This document shows, one piece after another, positions 25,283 to 40,134 of a stretch of DNA of 64,000 nucleotides. Both the position numbers and the translations under genes were made by a program. Location of the stretch: NCBI GenBank assembly GCA_963514095.1, contig OY741268.1:25991657-26055656 (forward strand). Direction: 5' to 3'. The notes beneath the pieces are model-generated. The model made no database searches, was not told where the DNA came from, and saw nothing but the letters and a program-made list of their open reading frames with translations. Numbering within the stretch: the stretch's first letter is position 1; the number at the start of each line of letters is the position of its first letter. This DNA is from Eutrigla gurnardus (lineage: Eukaryota; Chordata; Actinopteri; Perciformes; Triglidae).

Positions 25283-28200
25283 GTAAGTGTCTTACCTTTC
25301 CATTTCCTACCTGTAGCCCACACCCTTCTCTTACTTTGTATCTCATTCCTCAACACATTCAAAAATATCTTATAGTTTAAAACTTGCCTTTACTACACAG
25401 AACAATTTCTGATCTAAGACATACAAAAGTCTCAAAAATGAATGGTCTTAATTCGAGCCTAAATCAACTTAGAAAACACAATTAAGCATTACCTCTGTTA
25501 AAACTAATGCATACATATATTTAAGATGAAGTTGACTTGCTTTACAATCTAATTCTTAACAGATTCTCCTCCCCAGTGTTTACTTGTACAGTTATGCTTC
25601 CAACCAGTTACTTACCTCACATTTATTTAATGTGTTGAGTTAATGATATTTGTGAACAAAGCCCCTCTCTTTTATATTGGCACCATCCTGCCTATTTTCA
25701 AGTGTTGATTAACCAATGAATATCAACTCTGTCACTGTGCCTCAAAATGAATTCAATACAGAAGGCTGCAATCAACAGTGGCTCCTGGTAATCAGGTCTT
25801 GGTAGTTTACATTTAAATTGACTCGATGAAATTGAACTTGGGTCATTGTTAGATTGTACAATGCTCAAAAAGTAAAGAGCAAAAATAAAAATAAAGATGT
25901 CACTTGTGTGGTTTAGCAGAATATGGAGAGAGAAAAGTGGTTCCACTTGGGTCCATACTGCAGATGCAGGTTGGGATGTTGCTCGAATAAAAACTTTGTT
26001 TTTAAAATCAATATTAGTATTAAGATATTTTGTTAATTAAAAAATTACATTGATTTGTTTAGTACAGTGCAAAGTCAATACAAGCTGATAAAAATAAATG
26101 TTAACAGACAAAAATACTATACTTTAGGTTGGAGATAAATGATGTTATAGTTGGGCTTTGGGCTCTGCAAACTCCAGAAAAAGGAGATGCCGTTTGTATA
26201 TACAGGAATTTAGAAGACGGTTTGCCTGGGAGGCTCACCTAAGGCTGGTTGACTTGTAGGCTATGTGATATGTGTGCTTTGTGATTGTGTTTTTATCTGG
26301 AGCAAGAGTTTGGTGGTTTTGATGTGGACTACTGGAGTGTTTGATCTAGTTGGAGTTGAAGCTGCAATGTGGTGCTGCTTGCTGTTGCTCCTGCTGTTGT
26401 AATTTTACAAAGTCAGTGAATACTGAGCATTGTCATTTCAAGTGTGTTATTTCTAGATACAATCCATGGATTTAAGGCACTTTCCTGAACAATGAGCCAC
26501 ATACATGCATCTCTGCTGGCCAGATCACAAATCTGATTACAATGTGTTATTGTTTTCCTGGGCTGCATGCAAATCAGGTTTTGGCCCTCCTCCAGTCCAG
26601 AGGGAGGGGTGATAAACCTGAAGGTGTTAAGTAACTGTGAAGAAGCCAGAAGGAGAACACCTCCTACAATTTAGCCTTTTCTTTACAATAACTGTTTAGC
26701 TAGCTCTGGCTAACAACCATCTAAACTTAACAAAAAACACACAAATCAATTATATTTATGAAATTTTACTGCTAGTGCAAAACAATAAACAGGATACAAT
26801 ATTATAAAGACTTAAAGTTATATGAAATGTACAATGCGATATGAAAAAAATCTATATACAAAAATGCGTTTCAATATGTAAGCTATTAAAGTTTCCATCT
26901 TTAAAGTGTACAATTGTGCAGGAAATTAGTAAATGGGTGTTTGGGCAATACTTGTGTTACCTTGTGCAAAAAGTGGAAGTAAATTCCTATTATGCTTTAC
27001 TTAGTTATTTCTTTTTTTTACACATGGAATATCCTTAAAAATGATATTATCCGATTGTTTTAGAGTAAATCATTGACCACCAATATCCCAAAATTCACAA
27101 ATGATGATGAGTCTGAATCCATCCTTCATTGTTAAATCCACTTAGATAGCAGTAAACATCTGCTGTTTGGTTGTAATTGTGTTTTTAATTGGGAACTTGT
27201 GTTTATGTTGAGGCAGACACTTTTCACCAACCCAGATAACAAGAGAACGCTGGATTTCGTTCTATTGTTTCAGTATTAGGCCTTTTGCTTCCCATCAGCA
27301 CTTTTGCCTATTTATTCGCTGTAGAAAATGTGATTTTTGAATGAAGCCTGTTTGTAATCCGTTACTAGAGATTCCCCAAGAGATCATTTCGGTAGAACAT
27401 CTTGCTGTGCTGAGGATTTGTTCAGGAAGAAGTGATGAAAATGAAATTATTGTAAATTGTTCCCTTTTCGGTTATTTTCCCATGTGCCCAATTCTTGGTC
27501 AGATTTGTCTTTTCTCTGTGTTTGGAAACTGCTGTTTTTAACCACTCCTGAATATCCTCCCTGTAACAGCAGGGTTTCAATGTGATTCAATTTACATATA
27601 CCTTGTGATTGACCCTCTCTACCGTAGCTACCACACGAACAATGCAGTCAGCTACTAACATTACTTTAACACTTAGATGTAAAGTCCAACTTGAATTATG
27701 GGAGCTAACTTTCTGAACAGGTTCACATGGTAACTGCATAATGGTGTTTCTTAAATATGTATGGTTGCTATAACTATGCAGTTTTGAGGAAAAAAAGCTT
27801 TGTTTCGGTATGTTTAGGTAGTATTTTGTACCAGGCTGTTACAAGTTACAAACTCCTGTTTTTGTGTGTTTTTCACTGGACAGACAAAATGACAAGCAGT
27901 CAGATGTCATCTAAGTTTACCTATCCCTTTCTCTCAATACTGCCCTGTCCATGGCCAGGCATCACAGCCAGGCTTTGCTCACATTGCTCATCCAGAACAC
28001 TGCCAGTTTATTTTAAGGTTCAGACAGTTCATGAAGCATCTCTGGGCTGCTTCAAAACAAGTTTTCTCCTTGACTGGACTCCTCCATGCCACTCATGTGG
28101 CCCTGTATGACTTACGAACTTGGTTCAACAGAGGAGCACATCTCATCACCGCAGTGATGATAAATAAACATGACAGGGGTTTGGCTACTCATTTGGCCAG

Positions 28201-31200
28201 ATGAAGGGAACCAATTAGAAGTATGATATGTCTTTGTCCACCATGTGCATTTAATGGCCTCTTGGTTATAGTCTCTTACAACACTGGCTGACGTGTAGTT
28301 AGCATAGTGAGATAGCTGATGTCTCGACCTGGTCCCTTAAACCGATAGCAGACAGTGTGACGGGTAACCTGACTGTATGTGTGATTATGCTTTGCAGACG
28401 AATCAATCCTCAAGTTGTCTTGATGAGAATGTGTGTGCTCTTGTTCGACAGGAGAGCTGTAGAGGTGCGATGAAGTAAGCAATTCATGCAGTAAATGGAA
28501 TGCCCTCCTTGACCAGAGTATACACTGAAGAGTTGTACTTAACACTGATTTGGCTGAATGTGTTTTGATGGCGATTTTGACCGCATATTATTCTGATAAT
28601 CGTTGATGAGGCGGTGCAAGCCATTAAACAGTATGTTGCCATTACAGCATATGGCTTTACACTCACAGCTGAGGCTGTTGGATGGACTCCCAACTCGTTC
28701 TCTTTCTCTCTCCCATCCCTTCTGCTTCTTCAGGCCCTCCAGCTACAAAGTGTGTTTATCCCCCCTTCTCAAATTTTCTTCCTCTTTGAAAAACATTCTG
28801 TTGGACATTCGTACCTCACTATCTTTATAGTAAGGCATTTTAAGGATCGGAACTTGGTGCTCATTACTAAAAAATTGAATAATTTCAAAGTGTTATGCAT
28901 TTTTTAAACCTAGAAATGATAAATAATTTCCAAGTATTGCATGACACAAAAGAGTAATTGGGGTGGGGGAATGCAAGTTTTATTTATTCATTTATTTTTT
29001 CAGAAGAGATCCAATTATATTTGTTGCCATTGCAGAAATAAGGCTATGTCAAGATCAGGATTAGATAAGACCACTGTTTTAAACGGAGAAGAAACTCTCA
29101 CTGTCTCGCACATTCACACAGCTAGAGCTCGTCTTAAAGAAGACTAGCAGAGGACAAATTGATGAATGTCCATGGTTTACATAGAACAGGGACTAGACTA
29201 ATAAAGCAATCAGTACAGTGGCCTAAAAAAATTTTTCCTACCCTATAGACTGGAACCCGGTGTTTATCAGTTAGTTAGTTCTTTTTAGCTCTAATTTTGT
29301 ACTTTCCAAGCTGTGTATCATAAAGCACATTGCTTGGAGAAGTGGTGGTGCCCTTGGGTTAAAATGTTTTCAGGGAAAGGAAGGCTGAATTTGAGATTCG
29401 GGACACAACAATGTGACTAATGACCTGGGTTTTCAAAAAAGTGATTTTTCTATTCAAATAGTGTTTTTAATATGATATTTTTCCTGTGGATGCATGAACA
29501 TTTAAACGTATAAATTCCTAACACTAGACCTGGCCACGTGAGGGACCTCAATTGAATCAAAACGTGCGAGGAGCTGCTTCACTGAAGGCACTGCCAAGCC
29601 TAAAGGCAGATGTCCAGTTGCATTTTGGATTAAAAAACTATGAAGACATAGACTGGCTGAACAAAAGCAAAGCCATATGTAAGATGTCTAGGATTGTTCT
29701 GTACTGTGTTGCCTGCTGTAGTGTTTAACTGCTTTTTGGTCAATTCTTCAAACAATATGTTTGATAATGCAGTAGATTCGAGGATACGAGAATATTTTTC
29801 ATATCCAAGCAAAATTTGTATTGTAACTGAAATATACCTAATCAAACTGATATCGAACTGTCAATCGACTTGGGATCTTTTGATTCAGGAATCCAGTAGC
29901 GATCCCCAGTCTCAGTGGCAAATATCTAAATATATAGAACATATTATGTTGTTTTATTACTTGAACAAGACTCTGTGTTTTCTTTTTTTTCTCCAGTCGT
30001 GGAGTGGAATTTGTGTTCAGTGTTGTGATGATCATTTAACGTGACTAAAGCTTGTCTATTCAGCTAGTGAAGGGGCAAAGTCTGTGGGGGTAATGAAGCC
30101 TCAGCCCTGCCACATTGTGTGGCTTCAGTTATTCTATATTGTCATGACACTTTGGCATGGCACGTGTAATGTGTAACCGTTTCTGCCACTCTTTATTAAT
30201 GATGCATCCCTGGTTCCCTGCATCTGTCAGGGTTTCACAGAAGATAATAATCCTATGTTGCCTTCACATATCGAGCTTATGAAATTTAAAATGTATAACT
30301 GGAAGTTATACATCAACATTGGACCTGCATGGAAATCATTTGCCTGACCACTGCAGGGGGACTGTCGCATCCCCCCTTCCTTGGCTTTCCCGTCTGTGTA
30401 TCTCAATATAGTGCTTCTACTCTGAGCTCTTTTGCATTTCTCCTAGCTAAAGCCTCTTTTCCATTTTGTCAATCTTTTGGCAATATTTCTCTTCCCGTTT
30501 GTGTCCCTTTCTCTGTCGACAGCTCACTCTTTCCCCAACTCCCGCTGTCTTTCTGCCTTGGGCATCTTCAGCAAATTTTGCTTTAGCCCTATTTCTCTGT
30601 GCCTGCATAGTTGGCGATCATTTTATAAGCATTTTGAGTTAATTGGACCATGTACCATCTACCCTGCCTACCTGGACCTCTTATGAACTATGTTGTATTA
30701 TCTAACGCTGAAAAGCATTGGGTTCAAGTTTAAAAAAACAACAACTGCACACCAAGTTTCCTCTGGCATTTGGTATGTTGTCAATATCAGAGGGTGAGGA
30801 TTTAGTGTTCACTAATGTATGACAAAGTAGTGGCATGGTCCAGTGTATTTTTACCCATTCTTTAAAAAAAGAAGTGGAAGAAGGTTCAGATGGGCAAAAC
30901 CAATGTGGGAGCAGTTCAATTTATCTAGTTGTAATCTCATCTAAATGCATAATTAAAACAAATTACACTTCACACAATGTAACAGGGAAAGATTTAGTGT
31001 CCCCAAGGCTTTTCGTATATTTACAGGCTCCATAAAACACTGGATTGTCAGTAACAGCCTGTCACTCAACGTTTCCCTGAGCTGGCCCTTGATCTTTTGC
31101 TGGTGAGGTCTAGGCTTAATTGACTTTGTTGGCAGGTAGATAAGATGCCCTTAAAAAAAAAAACAAGATAAAGAATGACATGGCCTTATATGTGGACATT

Positions 31201-34200
31201 TTGTGAGGTTACAACTGAACCCTTACCCTTTTCCCCTTTCACAGTATGGGTGAATGAACTTTTCCTATGGGAAACATACTTGCTGTTCTCATAAGCTTGT
31301 CTGTGGCTTTTGGCAATTGATGATTTTATTTGCAAATATGGCAACCTTTTTCTGTACAGGTTAATACATTTCTTCAAATTAGCATTTTATTGTTGGCCTG
31401 GCATGTTTTTTCTCTTTTGTTGAACAATTTCAGGCCCACTTTGTTGCCACCAAGTAAAGCTGCAGTACTGATTTCAAGCATGCAGTTTTCCTTCCATCCT
31501 AAAAAGCTCTGTTTTGGCCCTTGGGATTACTTAATTCCTTCAGATATCCCTTTTGTGCACGCAGATGTGATGCTGCAGTCTAATTCATATTGCATTCTTG
31601 TTTTGAATTGTTCTATTACGCCTAAAACTGAGGGAAAGTTGTTTTGAAGGTTATAAGGAAACCATTTGATTACTATTAAACTTTTCCAGTTTTACTACTG
31701 AATTTCAGCTACATATTGCAACTTTATTTCTTGTAAAGATGATTCTCAACAGTACATAAAGAAAACGAACACCTGACAACACAGAAATAAACGAAAACAT
31801 ATTTTTTGATAGAAAAGGCTTCATAATACATAGTAATATCTTTCTAGTAAATCAAGCCTGGAGATCACAACTCTGTTGTGTTGATCTTCCTATTTCAGAT
31901 ACATGTTTTAATTTCAGCGTCTTCCATATCCATGTAACCCTAACCCTATGTTCAGAGGTAAAATTATAATTCCACATTGCAATTGTTCAAAACCTAAGCT
32001 ATAAAGGTGAAACTTAGATCTGAGCAGGATGTATTTTGATATATTTCTACCAAATATTTTTCAATGGCACAATAAAACTCAATGGCATGGGCATTAAGAA
32101 TGATAACACTATATTTAGCATTAATGAGCATCTTTAAGCGTGTAAATGGCTCTATGGCTATAGCAATACAGTGAAGTATTCTTAAATTGATTGACTTTAA
32201 CTTACAGTTACATTACACATAAAAGACGTAAGATTACTTGGGAAACAATATCATAATTTGATAACGTAATATATATTAGCAAATTTCCCATTTGTCTCAC
32301 CCAGCGAGTTAACTAATGTGAGACCAGTTTAAAAGCTTATAACATACAGTAAAATGTTAAAGCTACAGTAATCTTCATTATATATCCAGGATGAAAACAG
32401 ATTCAGCAGTGAAAGCAGGCTAAAAAGATTAAAAAATAGAAGCTAAAGCCTACAGATCAGTGTAAATGTGAAGCACCACATCACTGGGCCTTTGAGACAG
32501 AAGACCAACGCTGTTCCAGTAAAGCCACTTAGGTCTTAGTTCAATGTTAGAATTATGAAAAAACAAATATATACCTTAAGTATCCACCGTAGCATTGAAG
32601 TGCTCACACTAGTTCATTATATGCTAAAGTACTCTGCTAATATTAGCTCCACAGGTTTTCACGTAGAAATGTAACCTTTTAGAAAATTATATCTCCTTCC
32701 AACTTCTCCAGGTATCATCATTACACTTGCCCCAGACGCAATGTTTAACCAATGAAAACGAAGAAAGTCTCAAGCTATTACAAGGCTATAGAGCAAAGCC
32801 GTGTCGTAGTAATAATGAACCCAAACTCCCACTTGAATAAGTTGTCGCCTGTATTCTTCATGCTTTATTTCTCAGTTCTGTATATAGATTTATTATTGGA
32901 AAATAGAGACTGATGAGGGAACTGGTTTGTTGCAATAGTATTCCTCTGATGTGCGTTGAGCTCAAATTTGAACCCCTATTCAAGTTTGGTCAGTCAGTTC
33001 CTTAAGTAGTTTGAAAAGTGTCTCATGAGCGTCATAGGTAGGTAGGAGTCTGGGAATGGTACACAAGCTGCTCTTGATCTTTACTAGATGCCATATCAGT
33101 GACCCGTCTCACAAAATATGTATTTGAAGAGTAACTTTGCCTAACCAGATGCTGTTGGTGGTGGTTCTCTTCTCCAAATGCATCTATGTACAAATTAAAT
33201 GTGGAAACAAAGTCATTTTCAGTGAAGAGACTACTTTGATACCAATATTAATATTGTGTGTGTGGGTAACATAAAATGAATGCTGTTGTTACAAATGCTG
33301 GGCTTCTATGACATTCCTGGTGGATATCATGCAGTTTCAGTTTGTTAAACTGGTGAAATACATGGACTTGTTTTGATCAAAATGCATAAGAGCTGCTCAG
33401 TTGGAAAGCCAAAGTTGCATTTGGGCGACTAGTGTTACACGGTGTACTGATACAAGATAAGTATCATAAAGTGCTCTTGTGAACGTCCTCAGCTTGTCGA
33501 CAAAGTAGACTCACCAAGCAAATATGGCACTTAAGTACTGTAGCCAAGGGTTATGAATTGCGCCTATAAAGCTAATATAGTAATAACACAGAGTCTCCAC
33601 TGTCGGAATCAAGACGGCAAACTCTTTATTGGTCCCACCATGTCAACGGCAGCGAAATACAGCCTCCGTTCTTACCTTTCACAATAAAAACCCTAGACAT
33701 ATACCCTGCTTATGAGAGGAAACTTAAATTCACTGAGGCAACTGAAAAACCCAGCTTACAGTGCTGTACATACTCATCTCTGCAAGGGTAACTTGGTAAA
33801 AGCAGCAGTGTGACATGTAAATGTGGACACATGAACGTGTTGCTGATGTAAATTAAGGGCCTCCTTTTCCATACCATCCACTGCCTTGCATTGACATCGT
33901 CAGTATATGTACATATATATATGTACATTATGTACAGATTTTCTTTTTAATTAATGAAAAAACTAATTGTTATTCTTCCTGATGTTTTAGGTTTTGTCAT
34001 GGTATTTTTTCTCCATATTGAGGTACTTTAGATGGATACCATATCAAAGACATTATTTTGGTATTGTGTCAGCAGTGTGTGCTGGTAGTTTCTGCATTGT
34101 CTGCCTTCAGTACAAAACCGGCTTTTTAAAAAATCCACCTTGTTCTGAAAACCACACAGATAATGAATAATGTTATCTCTTGCTCTGGGTCATTTTTGTT

Positions 34201-37200
34201 TTTACTGGGTTGCTGAAATGATTTGCTATTCTGTAGCTGTTACTGTACTAGCCCTGGCAATACTTAAATATTGTTTGATTTGTTAAAACCTTTATTCAGT
34301 TGAATGAAGAAAAATATAATTGATCAATGTCAAATAATCAATTTTTATAAGATGCTACAGTTAATAATATTCGTTTACGCTATGACATTTTTCCCTATAG
34401 CTTATACAAGTCACCAAGGTTTCGTATCATTATCAATTATTCCCAAATATATATATATAAAAGAAAACTCTGTATTTCCACATTGTAATACACCAGAAAA
34501 GGACTAAACTGGAGCGTTAGCACTAGTGAACACCCTGTTGACTAGTGGGCACAAAATCCATAATCTTACATGACATTTTATGTCGAGGGTGATATGTCGG
34601 TGGCATCACTCAAATAATTGGCTTTTCATTGTATGACAAACGACCATTAACCACCAAGTTGTGTAGATATTAAATTTCAGTTATTTGATTATTTACCAAA
34701 CAGAAATTCCTGAAAATGCTGAAATTCTGAAATGTGTGGCTTTAACGCTTTTCCTTTCCTTTCTTTATTTTGTTGCAATTTTTAAGACTTTACCTTGTAG
34801 AAATTTGGGTTGGGCATTTGTTGCCATTTGTCAACACCTGACAATAAACCAAGTAATTAAAAAAAAGAGAGAGAAATTAACTGATAAATAATTAAAATAA
34901 TTAATAGTTGCGGCCCTCCATTGAAAGCCTCTTAGACACCATGCTCTAGAAGACTTAACCGTAAAATGCACAGATGTTTCTGCATTACCCATTATTCTTT
35001 TTGAATGCCTATATTCAACTGTAGAAACACTGCATCACTTTGCCTTAAAGCAGGGGTTTTCAAGCTTCTTCACATTGTGGATCCCAGAAACATGAGTTTT
35101 GCACAACAACATAATTGTTTTTTCCTTCTAATCGACCTGTAGGGTAGATGATCTAATCATCATGTTGACATGCATTGATGGAACGGTTTTGGAATTGAAT
35201 TCATCCCTCAACCTTTACTGCTCTAAACTCTGCCTAGCAAAAATAATACTATAAAGTAAAGTTGTGTTTCATTTGACAGGTTTTTTTTTCACAATATGCT
35301 GATGCACAGCAACATCTTCAATGGCCAGAATTGATTTAGTTAGCCTAAGGATTCAAAAGACTTTTACATTAAACAAAATTGTAATGAAAGACCAAACCCA
35401 GTTGTAAGCATCCATCAGTTGGCAAACACTGTAAATTATAACCATTTTATTTAAAAAATATATGTTTTGAGGGGAAAATGTATTTTTTTTTTCAGTTTGG
35501 CACATCTTATCCACTATACAGATATGAAATTGTACATATTACAATACAAAAGGAAAATGGGAAGAGAAAAGCATTCATTTTGCACAAAGAGGTTGGGTAA
35601 GAGAGGGAATTGGTTCACGTTTTTTTTTCTTCTTTTTTTTATTTTTAGGCAGGGTGGGGACCAGGGCTAGAGGATGACAAGAGGAAACAAAAACAGTTTA
35701 CAAAGAGCCAGAGTGCAAAGGGATGCATATTTCTACAAATTATGTGGATTTTCAGTCACTTGGTACAGCCGTAGTCTGAAACAGTGAAACGTCAAATGAT
35801 TGACAGAACTTTATAGGAATTTCACATACATCCTCATTCCTGGTGTTATCAGGTCTCCCCATCATGTTTGCTAAATGACATTAAGAAATATTCAACTCAG
35901 TTGACTTTTGAACATGCAAGACGGTTTAGAAGGGCAGTAGTAAAAGCAGTGTGAAGCTGGAGGAAAACAAAATTGGAAAAAAAGTGGAGGTGCTTGACTT
36001 TGGAAATCAGTAGGATCAGTGTATGCAATGTTTCTCATTGAATTCAATTGTGAAATATAACAACTTTTGGTTTACACAAACACTCTCTTCAAAGTTGTTG
36101 TAGGCATCCTTTGACGATGTGCACAGAGACATTGACACAAGCATTCATTTAGAAGATAGAAGCCAATTTTTTACAGCCTCAGTAAAGGGACAGAGTCACA
36201 AATGGCACCTCTGGGGGCGACCAGCCAATGAAATGCATCCTCTTTGCTCAAAGCCAGATATCTCATTTCCAGGTGCTGTGCTATCAAGCATTTTGCTGTC
36301 ATTATCACGAAGCATAGTTGCAAGTTGAACTCTCGAAAATGAAAATTGTACTTGATCTTGTTATACTGGTCAAACATTTGATAAGTCGGCAGCTTACTTG
36401 CAATGGAATTGTTGCTGCTGTGTGATCAGTGTGCATTTCATGCCCGAGGTGCTGTCAGTCAGTATTTATCATCTCATTCTCTACTACCCTTACTTAGCCA
36501 ATAATGTTGGTTGGTTGGTTGGTTTTAATAAACCCAGACATTACCCCATTGTTGCCCCTTTCCATCGTCCCATCAATTGCTCTCAATCCCTCTCTCTTTC
36601 ACCCTGCCCCCACCACCAAACTGAATACAAAGAAGTGCGGAGCTGCGGCAGCAGCTTTAGTCTGATGCTAATGCGCATCCTCTCCCCGCTGCATACCAAT
36701 GTGTCCTGACCCAGGCTTGCTGTTTGCTTATCAGTGGATCTCCATTTGCTTTCAGGCTATTGACCGCAGTTTAACTTGTCACTTTTGACTGCTAACCAAG
36801 GAACTGTTATAATATGTATTATTCACTGTAATCCAATTTTTTATACAGTAAATGACAACCCAATATCCCTAACAATAACACCATCTAAAAGTAAAAGGTA
36901 CAGTGATGTTTTAACGTGGTACGGAGGATGGTTCTATGAGAACTATTTTTGAGTGCCTGAACAAGCTAAATGTTGCTGGATCACTGGTGTGGGTGACAGA
37001 ATATTAGATTCTTTTTGCTCTGCCTTAATTGCTTCAATCTTGAGCCTGTCAGTCCTGATTAGTGCGTAAGCAGTAAAGAGCCTGGGCTACTGGGGAAAGG
37101 TTTCATTTTCTGAATTAAATGCTCTCCTATCTGGCATTTGCACTGGTCATTACCCTTTCACTTTCTACCCTCACTCCTCACACTGGCTTGTCTGTATATT

Positions 37201-38491
37201 GATCCTAGTGTAATAGCAAATCAGCAAACTGTACTTACTAGGTTAAGCTGTTAGAAATATTATGGTTACAGTGTGTATGGCATTTGGGTGCTAAAGAAAC
37301 CATGTACAGTTCATTGTACACTTAAAGGTCTAATCATTTTGCTCTTGATGTCCAAGATGAGGAAGACATCTATGTGTTTTTGCTAAGCAGTGAAGCATAT
37401 TTGAGATTAACCACAGATGAACAGTGCTGAGTGTGTCCCACAGGTTGAGAATTTATTTGTGATGGTTGGCCCTCGTGGGTGGGAGCTCCAACATCCACCA
37501 AGCTGCAGAACAGCATTGCATTTACGAGCGTGAATGCCTGATTAAAGGGGTCATTTTTCCAATATATATAATTGAAACTAAATTCGCCGTTCTGGCAGTC
37601 TTTTCAATCAGTGCACAAAAGAAATGTTGGAAGAAATCCAAATTTAAGCAAAAGGATCCATTTTTGGCTAAGAACAGCTGTTTTTTTGAGGGGAAGGAAT
37701 AGTGTGGGGGGTGTCGGGCAAATAAATTCTGTAAATAGGAAACACTGAAAGGCCTTTGATATCATGAAAGATTATAGACTTGCCTAATTGACTCTGATTG
37801 GTCTGATTTGGTAAATGTAATAAAATGCATCTATATTGAATTTCAGGGTTCTTCTCTCCTCAAGAGATGGTTTATTTTTGTATGAGTAACATAACAATAA
37901 TTACATTTATTTTCCAGTTAAAATTCACAAGATTTTGGTCGTAGTGGACGTTAATGTATAGCAGTTATCTTAAACTAATAAAACTGTAAAAGGAAAATTA
38001 ATTCTTATATTTGATCCAATTATTTTGCCCCAGTGAGTGAGTGATTGGCTTATAGTGCCTGTGGTGCAGTTAGAAACATGATTTCAAAAACGTACTTTTC
38101 AAAAGAAATGAGACATAAATCACTTTTCTCCACATAATGTATTCCGTTAGCAGAGGGCCATTTGGCTGAGTATTTTCTGTGCTGCAGAATATAGACAATG
38201 TGGAGACAAATCTCACAGTTTACAATTTTCTTGTTTAAAATGATTGCCCCTGCCTGATATGAACAACCTGCATTCATAGAAAAATAAATTTGTGACTATC
38301 TCTACATCATCCCTAACCTGTCATGTCCAACCTCTGTCATTGTAGCATTCAACATTTCTCACATATTCTCAAATCTCACTTGTAGAAATTATGCTTTTTA
38401 CATAAACTGGAAAAAAAAAATAAAAAAGCAAACCCTGTATCATCTGAAATGGTCAAATGGCAAACCATATGCTCTAGGAATAAATAAGAGT
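25283..38491 (+). other. ctnna1: ctnna1 intron 7, part left of lrrtm2
   Basis: This is 13.2 kb of AT-rich intron on the ctnna1 strand; on the opposite strand its right end should hold the lrrtm2 3' UTR. A perfect 22-base AT-rich palindrome sits at 33907-33928, a short GGTT repeat near 36508, and a possible old DNA-transposon remnant near 35050 (CAGGGGTTTTCAA-like opening). No coding exon, RNA gene or intact repeat recognised. Much of the large intron may be regulatory for lrrtm2. Confidence 0.65.
37871..37911 (-). terminator. lrrtm2: Possible lrrtm2 polyadenylation signals
   Basis: On the - strand two AATAAA hexamers occur about 580-620 bases past the lrrtm2 stop codon (TTTATT on the + strand at 37906-37911 and 37871-37876). 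AATAAA is common by chance in AT-rich DNA, so the true 3' end may be elsewhere. Confidence 0.25.
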
Positions 38492-40134
38492 TCATACTTC
38501 ACACTCTTTGTAAGGCAGTTGCTGACATTTGCACTGCCCATAGCCGTTTATGATCACAAGTGCCCCTTCTTCATGGCTGGGCTCGTACTCATTATAGGGT
38601 ACCTGTGTAGCAAGATCTGCCATAGGCTGCCGCTGCTGGGTCCTCATCTGTCTGCGGTTCTGAATAGCCGAACAGTGGCGTATCCGGCGCAGGGTGGGAG
38701 GGCAGCACTTCCGTGAGATATACACAACGAAAATGATGAAAAAGAATGAAAATAGAAGGGCCATAGTTCCAATGATAACCCTATGAGTCATTACAGTGTT
38801 GTCCATTGCAGAGAAGTCCTCAGTTACAGCTGCCTCTTCCAATGTAGCGGTAGTTGCTTGAGCAGTGCGTCTTGTTGTTGTTGTGGTTGTTGTGGTAGTG
38901 ACTGTGGTAAAGCTCCCAAAATCCTCTGCATAGTCCTGCGTGGTGGTTGGCTGCATAATTCCAAACAAGGAGCTTGTTGTCTCTGCAGCAATAGTAGCGT
39001 CTGTGGTTGTACTGATGGTCTGAACGACCGGCGCTGAAAAATTCTGGCAAAGCTGGAATCCATAAACCGCGTCAAGTATCTCCTCACCTTGGGCATATTC
39101 AGGACTGTGACAGAGAATGGAATGTTCCCACCTTCCCTTAAAGGTGCTTAGCCAAGTGGCCAAGGAGCAAATCCTTTTGGTACATTCCCAAAAGTTGCTA
39201 GACAGCCCAATGGTACCAAGAGACTGCCACATATCCATGACTTGGGGATCCAGACTGCTTAGTTTGTTGTTATCCAGCAGCAAAATCTTTAAATTTGGCA
39301 GCGTTTGAAACACATCAGCTGTGAGGACACGGATTTCATTTCCCGTGAGGTCCAGCTTCTCCAAAGTGGTCCAGGTCCACTCCATGCCACATGTTAAGTT
39401 GCTGATTTTATTCCACTGCAGATAAAGAAACTGGAGGGCAACAAGGCGAGGGAAATGGGCCAAATTGATCTTGGTCAGCTGATTGTGCTCCAAGTGGAGC
39501 TCTTTAAGCTTAATGAGCCCAGCAAATCCATTCCGGGCCAAACTCCGTAGACGGTTGCTGCTTAGGCCAAGATACTCCAGGCTGCGGCAGTCCCAGAATG
39601 CCCGAACAGGTGTGGTGCGAAGTAAATTGGAGCGAAGGTGGAGTATCTGGAGTTTCCTCAGGCCGTGAAACAGTTCTGGTTCCAATGCAGTCATCTGATT
39701 GAAGGACAGGTCCAGTATCTGGAGATTGATGAGGTGGATGAAGGTTGTGTTGGGCAACTTGGTGATACGATTGGAGCTCAGATTGAGGTCCTTCAGCTTG
39801 TAGAGCCCTTGAAAGGCATCCTCTTGTACTGTTGTAATCTGGTTGTGGTCTAGATGTAGCCAGGTGAGCTGGCTGAAGCCATAGAATTGATCAGGGCTGA
39901 GCTCAGTGATGCTATTGTGACGTAGTGACAACCCCAGGGCCCCCTTGTCCACACCATCTGGGGGTGCCTCAAGCCCCTGGGTGTCGCAGTAGAACTGCAG
40001 GTCCTCACAGCGGCATTTTTGAGGACAGGTTGTGCACGATGCAGGAGGCAGCAGGCACACTAGGAGCATGCTGATCACACACAGACACAGAGCCGCTGGT
40101 GCAGGTCCCACCAATGGCCACCTTGAATGGAAAC
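38492..40134 (-). CDS. lrrtm2: LRRTM2, main coding exon (residues 2-548)
   Basis: A single-pass synaptic adhesion protein. In mammals LRRTM2 sits in the postsynaptic membrane, binds presynaptic neurexins and helps organise excitatory synapses. The exon starts after a CACCCAG acceptor and completes Gly2, then reads FHSRWPLVGP. In order: hydrophobic signal segment (about 15-35), LRR N-cap with CPQKCRC (38 onward), about ten leucine-rich repeats (68-308), LRR C-cap with WECTKRIC and a partner Cys pair (to about 364), Thr-rich stalk (about 378-432), membrane helix (about 454-474), and a cytoplasmic tail ending YKECEV. NTT, NLT and NFS are potential N-glycosylation sites. WPL near the start, NLTCGMEWTW, the RKCCPPTLRRIR juxtamembrane stretch and the tail favour LRRTM2 over LRRTM1/3/4. 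The stop is TGA. Confidence 0.95.

Noticed and set aside
31936..31950. Telomere-like CCCTAA text
   Set aside because: Only about two units (AACCCTAACCCTA), which is expected by chance.
38492..40114. LRRTM2 read as a 540-residue protein starting at 40114
   Set aside because: The first codon there is TTG, not ATG. The frame continues upstream to a splice acceptor, and the upstream ATGG exon restores a start matching the family.
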